From positions 1 to 6,105 of the forward strand of contig JAUHWJ010000134.1 in NCBI GenBank assembly GCA_030424705.1: DNA of 6,105 nt, given 5' to 3'. The position numbers were made by a program, and so were the translations under genes. Position 1 is the stretch's first letter, and the number at the start of each line of letters is the position of its first letter. The notes under the pieces were generated by a model that made no database searches, had not been told where the DNA came from, and saw nothing but the letters and a program-made list of their open reading frames with translations. This DNA is from Alphaproteobacteria bacterium. GTDB taxonomy: Bacteria; Pseudomonadota; Alphaproteobacteria; Rhodobacterales; Rhodobacteraceae. Positions 1 to 4,987 of this stretch are shown here, in pieces.

Positions 1-191
1 ATCCCGTTGAGGGCGGACATGATGTGCTCGGAGATGCGGTTGTTGAGGACGCCCTTGCCCTCGATCACGTCGCGCTTCTCCGCGTTGAAGGCGGTCGCGT
101 CGTCCTTGAAATACTGGATGTAGGTTCCGGGCTCGGGCCCCTCGTAGAGGATTTTCGCCTTGCCTTCGTAGACCATCCTGCGGCGGGCCAT
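1..191 (-). CDS. purC: Phosphoribosylaminoimidazole-succinocarboxamide synthase (SAICAR synthetase), 5' part only
   Basis: PurC joins aspartate to CAIR using ATP, giving SAICAR, in cytoplasmic de novo purine synthesis. The first 63 codons are visible; the rest lies beyond the left edge. The translation starts [20 protein letters not shown] and continues with FKDDATAF (about residues 28-35) and [12 protein letters not shown] (about 44-55). These are the N-terminal nucleotide-binding strand and the conserved GKGxxNN segment of the family. The ATG at 189-191 is preceded by AAGGAG (198-203) with a 6-base spacer, so it is preferred over the in-frame Met at residue 6. The gene is divergent from the membrane-protein gene that starts at 363. 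The promoter and leader hairpin are listed separately. The identification is firm; the only limit is the truncation by the window. Confidence 0.96.
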   Translation of the reverse strand, partial: MARRRMVYEGKAKILYEGPEPGTYIQYFKDDATAFNAEKRDVIEGKGVLNNRISEHIMSALNG

Positions 192-197
192 GCGGGG

Positions 198-203
198 CTC
201 CTT
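198..203 (-). promoter_or_regulatory. Ribosome binding site of purC
   Basis: AAGGAG on the minus strand sits 6 bases before the purC ATG. It fixes the start at 191 rather than at the internal Met codon 6. Confidence 0.75.
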
Positions 204-224
204 CCCGGGAAGCCAAAAGGGAAT

Positions 225-253
225 CGGGCGCGGCTTGGATGTCGCCGCGCCCG
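225..253 (-). promoter_or_regulatory. Stem-loop in the purC 5' leader
   Basis: Perfect 10-bp inverted repeat: CGGGCGCGGC at 225-234 pairs with GCCGCGCCCG at 244-253, with a 9-base loop. If the promoter at 262-290 is right, transcription would start around 255, so this hairpin would form the very 5' end of the purC mRNA, about 20 bases before the ribosome binding site. It could stabilise the mRNA, act as an attenuator-like element, or as DNA be an operator with two arms. The sequence does not decide between these. Confidence 0.5.
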
Positions 254-261
254 TCGGGCGG

Positions 262-290
262 CTTATAGGCTCATGCCGGGGGGGCCGCAA
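262..290 (-). promoter_or_regulatory. Predicted sigma70-type promoter for purC
   Basis: On the minus strand TTGCGG (285-290) and TATAAG (262-267) are separated by exactly 17 bases (268-284). The -10 matches the consensus at 5 of 6 positions and the -35 has the key TTG. The element lies in the divergent intergenic region and points at purC, with an expected start near 255. This is a motif match only. Confidence 0.55.
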
Positions 291-328
291 GGAGAGGCGG
301 CGCTTGCGCTCCCGCCGCCGCTCCGCCA

Positions 329-354
329 CTTTCCGCTCCGGGAGCGGCGGAAAG
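329..354 (+). promoter_or_regulatory. Inverted repeat overlapping the ribosome binding site of the gene at 363
   Basis: CTTTCCGC (329-336) is complementary to GCGGAAAG (347-354), an 8-bp stem with a 10-base loop. An alternative inner pairing is CCGCTCC (333-339) with GGAGCGG (341-347). The right arm carries the AAGG of the likely Shine-Dalgarno AAGGTG (352-357), which lies 5 bases before the ATG at 363. Folding could therefore restrict ribosome access. In DNA this GC-rich, short complementary stretches are common, so confidence is moderate. Confidence 0.35.
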
Positions 355-362
355 GTGAGACG

Positions 363-1661
363 ATGCTGAAATCCCTGTTCCGCTTCCTCCTTGGCCTCTT
401 CCTCCTCGCCGTCGCCGCGGCGCTCCTCGCCGCCGTGCTCGTGGTGGAGCGAAGCCCGTCCCTCCCCGAATCCCCGCCGCCCGGCCCGGAGGACGTGCTG
501 GCCGCGCGCGGCTTCTCTCAATCGGTCAAGCGCGCGCTGGCCGGGGAGAGCGATGCGGAGCCGGTAGTGGTTACCGAGGCGCGGTTCAACAGCATGGTCC
601 GGCTCGGCGCGCGCCTTCTCCCCGGTTTCCGCGGGCGCGTGACGCTGGAGGAGGGCGCGGTGCTCGGGGAGGCGTCGGCTCCCGTGCCCTTCACCGGCGG
701 CGCGCTCTGGGTGAACGCCTCGGCGACCGCGCCGGAATTCGAGGGCGAATTCGCCCTCGGCTCCCTCCGCGTCGGGCGGCTGAGCCTCCCGCCGGGCCTC
801 TCGCTCGAAGCCGGGCGCCTCGCGGCCAATCTCCTCTTCGGGAACGGAGTGGGGGACACTGTGGCGGGCGCCGCCACAAGGCTCGAGGTGGAGGGGGATG
901 CGGCCTCGATCACCCTCGCGATCCGGCAGGTCGGCGGCAACCGGGTCGCCCGCGGCGTCTTCGGCGCCCTACGCGGCTCCGCCCTGCCGCCGCCCGAGGC
1001 CGTCGAGCGCGAAATGGCGCGCATCGCCCGGGCGATGGCGCGGGGCGAGTTGCCGGCGGAGGGCAGTTTCGTCCCGTATATCCGCTTCGCCCTCGCCTCG
1101 GCGCTGGACTCGGTCGCGGCGGAGGGGCCGGCCGAGGCCTACACCGCCTCGATCCTCGCTCTCGCCTCTCTATGCGGCGCGCGGGATTTCACGACCGTCA
1201 TCGGCGGCCTCGTCGATCACAGGGTCGAAGCCGGTTTCGAAGAGGCTGATTGCAGCCCCCTGACCCTCAACGGGCGGGTTGACAGCCGGCGCCATTTCAT
1301 CACCGCCGCCGCCGTCCAGGCCGCCTCCAACCGCGGCTATTCCGTCACCCTCGGCGAGTTCAAGGAGTTGCATGACATCGCCGCCGCCGGCGGGTTCGAC
1401 TTTTCGGACATCGCCGCGAACAATTCCGGCATCCGGATGTCGAACCGGATGATGGCCGCGCCGGCCGCGGAATGGCCCGCGCTCCTCGCCCGGATCGGGG
1501 AGGAGAGCGACGTCATCATCGACTATGCCGGCCTGCCTTCTATCATGTCGGACGAAGAGTTCCGCGCCCGCTTCCGAGATCTCGACAGCGAGGCCTACGT
1601 CGCAATGCTGGCGGAGATCGAGGCGCGGATCGACCGGCTGCCGCTCCACCGAAAGGAATAG
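363..1661 (+). CDS. Membrane-anchored conserved hypothetical protein (432 aa)
   Basis: Function unknown. The protein starts [20 protein letters not shown]. Residues 5-28 form one strongly hydrophobic segment after a short basic start, so it is either an N-terminal anchor or an uncleaved signal, with the rest probably periplasmic. Next come a Pro/Glu linker (30-44), a middle part of alternating hydrophobic and polar stretches around 65-200 that looks beta-rich, and a mostly helical C-terminal half. The C-terminal half has Cys271 and Cys297, a possible disulfide pair, then [17 protein letters not shown] (305-321) and [13 protein letters not shown] (326-338), and [17 protein letters not shown] (344-360). 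The HF, GEFKE and FDFSDIAAN blocks resemble blocks I recall from uncharacterised proteobacterial proteins; I cannot name a family. The frame is open upstream to 24, but that extension would overlap purC; the ATG at 363 has AAGGTG 5 bases upstream and begins the hydrophobic segment. It ends 10 bp from the end of convergent uup. Confidence 0.88.
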   Translation: MLKSLFRFLLGLFLLAVAAALLAAVLVVERSPSLPESPPPGPEDVLAARGFSQSVKRALAGESDAEPVVVTEARFNSMVRLGARLLPGFRGRVTLEEGAVLGEASAPVPFTGGALWVNASATAPEFEGEFALGSLRVGRLSLPPGLSLEAGRLAANLLFGNGVGDTVAGAATRLEVEGDAASITLAIRQVGGNRVARGVFGALRGSALPPPEAVEREMARIARAMARGELPAEGSFVPYIRFALASALDSVAAEGPAEAYTASILALASLCGARDFTTVIGGLVDHRVEAGFEEADCSPLTLNGRVDSRRHFITAAAVQAASNRGYSVTLGEFKELHDIAAAGGFDFSDIAANNSGIRMSNRMMAAPAAEWPALLARIGEESDVIIDYAGLPSIMSDEEFRARFRDLDSEAYVAMLAEIEARIDRLPLHRKE

Positions 1662-1664
1662 CGC

Positions 1665-1680
1665 GGCGGGCTCACCCGCC
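1665..1680. terminator. Small GC hairpin between convergent gene ends
   Basis: GGCGGG (1665-1670), loop CTCA, CCCGCC (1675-1680): a perfect 6-bp stem. It lies just after the stop of the plus-strand gene, and its loop and left arm overlap the end of uup. No T-run follows on either strand, so it is a weak candidate for a bidirectional terminator and could be chance in this GC content. Confidence 0.25.
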
Positions 1681-3495
1681 CGCCGCCTCCCGCCGCTCCT
1701 CCAGCTCCAGCCATTCCTCCTCCGCCGCCTCCAGCGCCGCGCGCCGCTCGGCGAGCGCCTCCGTCGCCTTGGCGAATTTCTTCGGCTCGCGGGAAAAGAG
1801 CTGTGGGTCGGCGAGGAAATCCTCAAGTTTGGCGATCTCCGCCGAAAGCCGCTCCATCTCCGCCGGGAGGACGGAGAGGCGGTGCGTTTCCTTGAAGCCG
1901 AGCTTCTTCCCCGCCGGCTTCTCCGCGGCGACGTGGCGCGGCTCCGCCTTCGGAGCCGGCTTCTCCGGCTTCGCCGCCGCCGGCCCCTCGCCACGCTGGC
2001 TACGGTAGTCGGACCAGCCGCCGGCATATTCCACAGCCGCGCCGTCGCCTTCGAGCGCGATCACCGAGGTCGCGACCCGGTCGAGGAAGTCGCGGTCGTG
2101 GCTGACGAGCAGCGCTGTTCCCTCATAATCCGCCAGCAGCTCCTGCAGGAGGTCCAGCGTCTCGATGTCGAGGTCGTTGGTCGGCTCGTCGAGGACGAGG
2201 AGGTTCGACTCCCGCGCCATTATCTTCGCCAGCAGGAGCCGCGCCCGCTCCCCGCCCGAAAGCGCGGAGACGGGGCCGCGCGCCTGCCCCTCGTCGAAGA
2301 GGAAGGACTTGAGATAGCCGACCACATGCTGCGGCCGCCCGCGCACCATCACCTGGTCCGACCGTTCCTTCGGCCCGCGAAGGTCCCCCTCCGTCAGCGT
2401 CTCCCAGAGCGACTTTTCCGGGTCCAGTGCAGCGCGGTTCTGGTCGAACCGGGCGATCACGAGATTGGAGCCGAGCCGCACCCGCCCCTCGTCCGGCTCC
2501 AGAAGGCCGGTGAGCATGTTGAGCAGCGTCGTCTTCCCCGCCCCGTTCGGGCCGACGAGCGCCACCCGGTTCCCCCGCCCGATCCTCGTCGAGAAGGGAC
2601 GGAGGATCGTCCGCTCGCCGAAATGCTTCGCGATCCCGACCGCCTCGATCACCAGCTTGCCCGAGGCGGCGCCGGCGGAAAGCGCCATCGCCGCGCGCCC
2701 CGTCTCTGCGATCTGCGCCGCCCGGCCCTCGCGCAGCTCCGCCAGCCGCCGCACTCGGCCCTGGTTGCGCGTGCGGCGGGCGGAGATGCCTTCCACCGCC
2801 CAGCGCGCCTCCGCCTTGATGAGCCGGTCGAGCTTGTGCCGCGCCGCCCGCTCCTCCTCCAATGTCTTGTCCCGCCAGTCCTCGAACCCCTCGAACCCGC
2901 GGGAGACGCGGCGGCACTCCCCCCGGTCGAGCCAGAGCGTCGCGCGGGAGAGGCGGGAGAGGAAGCGCCGGTCATGGCTGATGAGGATGTAGGCGGACTG
3001 CGCAGCCGCCAGCGTCTCCTCGAGATATTCGATGCAGGCGATGTCGAGATGGTTGGTCGGCTCGTCGAGCAGCAGGAGGTCCGGCTCGCCGGCGAGGCAG
3101 CGGGCGAGCGCGGCGCGCCGCCGCTCGCCGCCTGAGGCGGTCTCGGGCGGGGCCTCCGCCTTCACCTGGAGCCCGTCCATCGCCATCTCCGCCCGCCAGC
3201 GCTCCTGCGCCGGCAGGTCCGCCGCCGCAAAGTCGCCGAGCGTCGCGTAGCCGGCGAAGTCCGGCTCCTGAGGCAGATAGGCGATCGCCGCGCCGGGCCT
3301 CGCGAAGCGCGTCCCCGCATCCGGCTCCACGAGCCCGGCGACGATCTTCAGCAGGGTCGATTTCCCCGCCCCGTTCCGCCCGACGAGGCAGAGCCGCTCC
3401 CCCGGCGAGACGGAGAGGGAGAGATCGGTGAAGAGCGCGTTCGGCCCGAAGCCGAGCGTCACGCCGTCGAGGGTCAGGATCGGGGGCTGGGCCAT
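1672..3495 (-). CDS. uup: ABC-F family ATPase Uup (607 aa)
   Basis: Soluble twin-ATPase of the ABC-F class. Uup-type members act on ribosomes and branched DNA intermediates and are not transporters; no transmembrane segment is present. ABC domain 1 has Walker A GRNGAGKST (39-47), Q-loop Gln76, signature ASGGE (120-124), Walker B LLLLDEPTNHLD (140-151) and switch His174. The ABC-F linker, about 205-270, contains the Uup-typical ISARRTRNQGRVRRL. Domain 2 has Walker A GPNGAGKTT (315-323), FDQ (350-352), LSGGE (412-416), LLVLDEPTNDLD (432-443) and His466. An Ala/Pro/Lys-rich spacer (about 505-530) leads to a charged coiled-coil-like C-terminal domain (530-607), the Uup hallmark. All catalytic residues are intact in both domains. 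The first signature has Ala where Leu is usual, which I recall as common in alphaproteobacterial Uup. It is slightly shorter than E. coli Uup (about 635 aa). The only plausible start is the ATG at 3493-3495. It has no Shine-Dalgarno and abuts a hairpin. Confidence 0.96.
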   Translation of the reverse strand: MAQPPILTLDGVTLGFGPNALFTDLSLSVSPGERLCLVGRNGAGKSTLLKIVAGLVEPDAGTRFARPGAAIAYLPQEPDFAGYATLGDFAAADLPAQERWRAEMAMDGLQVKAEAPPETASGGERRRAALARCLAGEPDLLLLDEPTNHLDIACIEYLEETLAAAQSAYILISHDRRFLSRLSRATLWLDRGECRRVSRGFEGFEDWRDKTLEEERAARHKLDRLIKAEARWAVEGISARRTRNQGRVRRLAELREGRAAQIAETGRAAMALSAGAASGKLVIEAVGIAKHFGERTILRPFSTRIGRGNRVALVGPNGAGKTTLLNMLTGLLEPDEGRVRLGSNLVIARFDQNRAALDPEKSLWETLTEGDLRGPKERSDQVMVRGRPQHVVGYLKSFLFDEGQARGPVSALSGGERARLLLAKIMARESNLLVLDEPTNDLDIETLDLLQELLADYEGTALLVSHDRDFLDRVATSVIALEGDGAAVEYAGGWSDYRSQRGEGPAAAKPEKPAPKAEPRHVAAEKPAGKKLGFKETHRLSVLPAEMERLSAEIAKLEDFLADPQLFSREPKKFAKATEALAERRAALEAAEEEWLELEERREAAGG

Positions 3496-3520
3496 GCGCG
3501 CCGGGTAGCGCCCGGCGCGC
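3496..3520 (-). promoter_or_regulatory. Perfect hairpin directly abutting the uup start codon
   Basis: The arms 3496-3505 (GCGCGCCGGG on plus) and 3511-3520 (CCCGGCGCGC) are perfectly complementary, giving a 10-bp stem with a 5-base loop. On the minus strand the last stem base touches the A of the uup ATG, and no purine-rich Shine-Dalgarno is present in the 25 bases. The stem also ends exactly where the left 30-bp direct repeat begins. It may be a translation-blocking stem, or a remnant terminator of an upstream gene. A weak match, TTGCGC (3523-3528 on minus), 17 bases, TACCCG, could mark a promoter giving a nearly leaderless mRNA; its -10 is poor. Confidence 0.6.
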
Positions 3521-3549
3521 CCCTGCGCAAGGGCTCAGCCGTCGCGGCG
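3520..3549 (+). repeat. Left copy of a 30-bp direct repeat flanking the orphan gene
   Basis: This copy matches 4325-4354 at 28 of 30 positions, in the same orientation, 805 bp apart. The perfect core is GCGCAAGGGCTCAGCCG (3525-3541). The mismatches are at 3524 (T versus G) and 3542 (T versus C); identity stops at 3550. The copy lies in the uup upstream region, immediately behind its start-codon hairpin. Confidence 0.85.
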
Positions 3550-3593
3550 ATTCCGGTTGCCGACACTCTTGCGAACGAAGAAGCTTTTCCGGC

Positions 3594-3605
3594 GGCGCCG
3601 GCGCC
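3594..3605. repeat. 12-bp perfect palindrome upstream of the orphan gene
   Basis: GGCGCCGGCGCC is fully self-complementary and lies 32 bp before the ATG of the orphan gene. It could be an operator-like site or a small cruciform, or simply low-complexity GC sequence. No clear -10/-35 pair was found around it. Confidence 0.25.
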
Positions 3606-3623
3606 CGGCGGCTTGACCATGAC

Positions 3624-3629
3624 AGGGGA
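3624..3629 (+). promoter_or_regulatory. Ribosome binding site of the orphan gene
   Basis: AGGGGA lies 8 bases before the ATG at 3638. It supports this start and shows that the gene is translated from its own signal. Confidence 0.6.
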
Positions 3630-3637
3630 CGATACGG

Positions 3638-4303
3638 ATGAGCCTTAAGGAACTCATGGATGATGCGCGCGAGAAGGCCTATGCGCGCGGCGCAGGCGAC
3701 CGGGCCCGAAGCGCAGTCAAAATGAAGTTCCGAAAGTGGAAAAAGCCGCGCAACGTGGTCAAGACCGCAGCTTCCGCAGCAGGAGCCGCCATCCCCGTTC
3801 CGGTCCTCGCCAACGTCGTAGACTATCTGGTGAACATCGCCGTCAGCCAGGTTGAGGAGCGGGTGGCGGCGAAGAAGCTGAAAACGGCGAACACGCTGGC
3901 CTCTGAGGTCAAGCACGAAATCAAGTCTCTCAATGTTTCTGAGCTGGACGCTCAGCGATACAAGGTCACCGAGCGGATGAAGATCTACCGGGCCTTGATG
4001 ACCGGAAACGTCGCCGAAGGCGCTCCCTGCGAGAAGGCGTTCATGATGCTATACAGCAGGTATCGCGCCGAAGCGCGGAACGAGAAGCTCCGGGGAAGCG
4101 CGACGGCCCTGCGCGACATTGCGAGCAAGATCGTGGAATGGTGTGACGAGATCGAGAATGCACTCCGGCAAGGCGATCAAGCGCTGGAGGAGACGGCCGG
4201 GCGTCTCATCGGTGACAACCATCCGGATGGCGTCTGCGGCCCGCAATGCATCTACAAGCCGCCGACGGAATTGCGGAATTCCTTTGGGTACCAGAAACTG
4301 TAG
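3638..4303 (+). CDS. Orphan protein of unknown function (221 aa), probable accessory gene
   Basis: I do not recognise a family. The N-terminus is charged and strongly basic (KMKFRKWKKPRNVVK, 28-42). It is followed by a hydrophobic, small-residue-rich stretch (43-69, containing AASAAGAAIPVPVLANVVDY) that could be a membrane-associating or buried helix. The rest looks helical and highly charged: EERVAAKKLKTANTLASEVKHE (73-94), a block RYKVTERMKIYRALMTGN (107-124), and helices about 131-190. The tail holds HPDGVCGPQC (195-204), with Cys200 and Cys204; Cys131 and Cys169 are the only other cysteines. There is no signal peptide. Codon use is less GC-biased than in the neighbours (many AAG/AAA, TCT, GTT codons). 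The gene runs against ybdK, lipoprotein and uup, has its own ribosome binding site, and sits between 30-bp direct repeats. A stress or defence role would fit the context but nothing in the sequence proves it. Confidence 0.82.
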   Translation: MSLKELMDDAREKAYARGAGDRARSAVKMKFRKWKKPRNVVKTAASAAGAAIPVPVLANVVDYLVNIAVSQVEERVAAKKLKTANTLASEVKHEIKSLNVSELDAQRYKVTERMKIYRALMTGNVAEGAPCEKAFMMLYSRYRAEARNEKLRGSATALRDIASKIVEWCDEIENALRQGDQALEETAGRLIGDNHPDGVCGPQCIYKPPTELRNSFGYQKL

Positions 4304-4324
4304 AGGCGGCTCCCTGGCTTCTCT

Positions 4325-4354
4325 CCCCGGCGCAAGGGCTCAGCCGCCGCGGCG
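4325..4354 (+). repeat. Right copy of the 30-bp direct repeat, containing the 3' end of the lipoprotein gene
   Basis: This copy matches 3520-3549 at 28 of 30 positions. It includes the TGA (4340-4342, minus strand) and the last codons of the lipoprotein gene, plus 15 bp beyond the stop. It also contains most of the perfect palindrome CCGCCGCGGCGG (4344-4355); the left copy keeps only part of that symmetry. A repeat that spans a gene's 3' end fits an element that inserts there and regenerates the end. Confidence 0.85.
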
Positions 4355-4900
4355 GAACGGGCCTCCCGGCCCCTGGAAGTCCGGGTTGGTGGGCGGCGTC
4401 AGCTTCGCCATGAAGCTCGCCAGCCGCCGGCCGAAATCCGGGTCCGAAGGCACGGGCGAGCCCGCAGCGACGAATACCGCCTCGGTGACGGGCCGCCCCG
4501 CGCTGGAGCAGAAGGCGCCGAGGATGCGCAGCTCCGATCCCGCCACGCCCCCCCGCGCCTCGCCCGAGCAGGCCTTCCGCGGCGTCGTTCCGCTTTGCGG
4601 CGCGATGACGAGCACGAGATGGGGGCCGGTGCGCGCCGTCGTCGCGGCGCGGATCGTGCGGGGGTTGAAATAGGCCGGGAGCCGGATCGCCGACGCGATC
4701 TCCTCCGGCCCCGCGCCGTCCCGCGTCGCGCCGAGGATGGCCGCCTCGCCCCCGGCTCCGGCGAAGACGGAGACGTATTCGGGCTGATAGTTCGGGTCGA
4801 TATAGTCCTGGATCACCAGGTCGGCGGAAGCCGGCCCGGTCGTGCAGGCCGAGGCCGCGAGCAGCGCGCCTGCGGCGAAGACGCCGACAAATCTCTTCAT
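4340..4900 (-). CDS. Small exported protein, probable lipoprotein (186 aa), function unknown
   Basis: The N-terminus MKRFVGVFAAGALLAASACT has a basic start, a hydrophobic core (4-16) and Cys19. ASA-C is a non-ideal lipobox (Ala at -3 where Leu/Val/Ile is usual), so lipidation at Cys19 is likely but cleavage after ASA at residue 26 by signal peptidase I is an alternative. Either way the protein leaves the cytoplasm. The mature part is a small domain with PHLVLVIAP (93-101) and Cys111 and Cys131, which could form a disulfide, ending in a Gly/Pro/Arg tail (GPGGPFRRGG). Similar short lipoproteins with paired cysteines seem, from memory, to be common in Rhodobacterales; I know of no assigned function. 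The start is well supported by AAGGAGG 7 bases upstream. It lies 87 bp after ybdK on the same strand. Its last codons are inside the right direct repeat. Confidence 0.85.
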   Translation of the reverse strand: MKRFVGVFAAGALLAASACTTGPASADLVIQDYIDPNYQPEYVSVFAGAGGEAAILGATRDGAGPEEIASAIRLPAYFNPRTIRAATTARTGPHLVLVIAPQSGTTPRKACSGEARGGVAGSELRILGAFCSSAGRPVTEAVFVAAGSPVPSDPDFGRRLASFMAKLTPPTNPDFQGPGGPFRRGG

Positions 4901-4907
4901 GGTCGAT

Positions 4908-4914
4908 CCTCCTT
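4908..4914 (-). promoter_or_regulatory. Strong ribosome binding site of the lipoprotein gene
   Basis: AAGGAGG on the minus strand, 7 bases before the ATG at 4898-4900. It is the best Shine-Dalgarno in the window and selects this start over longer upstream frames. Confidence 0.8.
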
Positions 4915-4987
4915 GCCCCCGTTCCGTTCAAGATGGGGCGAAGGTTTCACGGCGGAAAGCCCGGATGCCGGCGGCGTGACATAAGTC

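Larger units (their letters stand above)
3550..4324 (+). mobile_element. Putative one-gene insertion bounded by direct repeats
   Basis: The 775-bp stretch between the repeat copies holds one gene (3638-4303), 88 bp of upstream DNA and 21 bp of downstream DNA. It interrupts a same-strand run (ybdK, lipoprotein, uup) in the opposite orientation. Its GC is lower: hand counts give 33/60 for 3721-3780 and 29/60 for 3901-3960, against 47/60 for 2521-2580 in uup. No transposase, integrase or terminal inverted repeats are present, so any mobility would depend on enzymes supplied elsewhere. That this is an inserted unit is an inference from the repeats, orientation and composition. Confidence 0.5.

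Noticed and set aside
24..362. Upstream extension of the membrane-protein gene to an ATG at 24
   Set aside because: It would run antisense through purC and its promoter. The ATG at 363 has a ribosome binding site and directly begins the hydrophobic anchor.
1170..2027. Minus-strand open frame across the convergent gene ends
   Set aside because: Its Arg/Ser-rich N-terminal half is a frame-shifted reading of the uup 3' end and the rest is antisense to the membrane-protein gene.
1525..3135. Long plus-strand open frame antisense to uup
   Set aside because: It lies almost wholly opposite a certain uup gene, its product is Arg/Pro/Leu-rich with no motif, and long antisense frames are expected at this GC content.
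2972..3916. Minus-strand 314-codon frame running from inside the orphan gene into uup
   Set aside because: It is out of frame with uup, antisense to the orphan gene, and most of it is Arg/Ala/Pro filler; no ribosome binding site supports it.
3550..4324. Insertion sequence
   Set aside because: There is no transposase-like protein, and no terminal inverted repeats were seen inside the direct repeats. A 30-bp imperfect duplication is longer than usual IS target duplications.
3520..4354. Integron cassette or tRNA-targeted island
   Set aside because: The repeats lack integron GTTRRRY/RYYYAAC core sites and no tRNA or tRNA 3' end is present; the repeat is instead the end of a protein gene.
4206..4931. 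Longer minus-strand frame overlapping the lipoprotein gene
   Set aside because: It is Arg/Gly-rich with no signal peptide and no strong ribosome binding site, whereas the other frame starts 7 bases after AAGGAGG and encodes a signal sequence.
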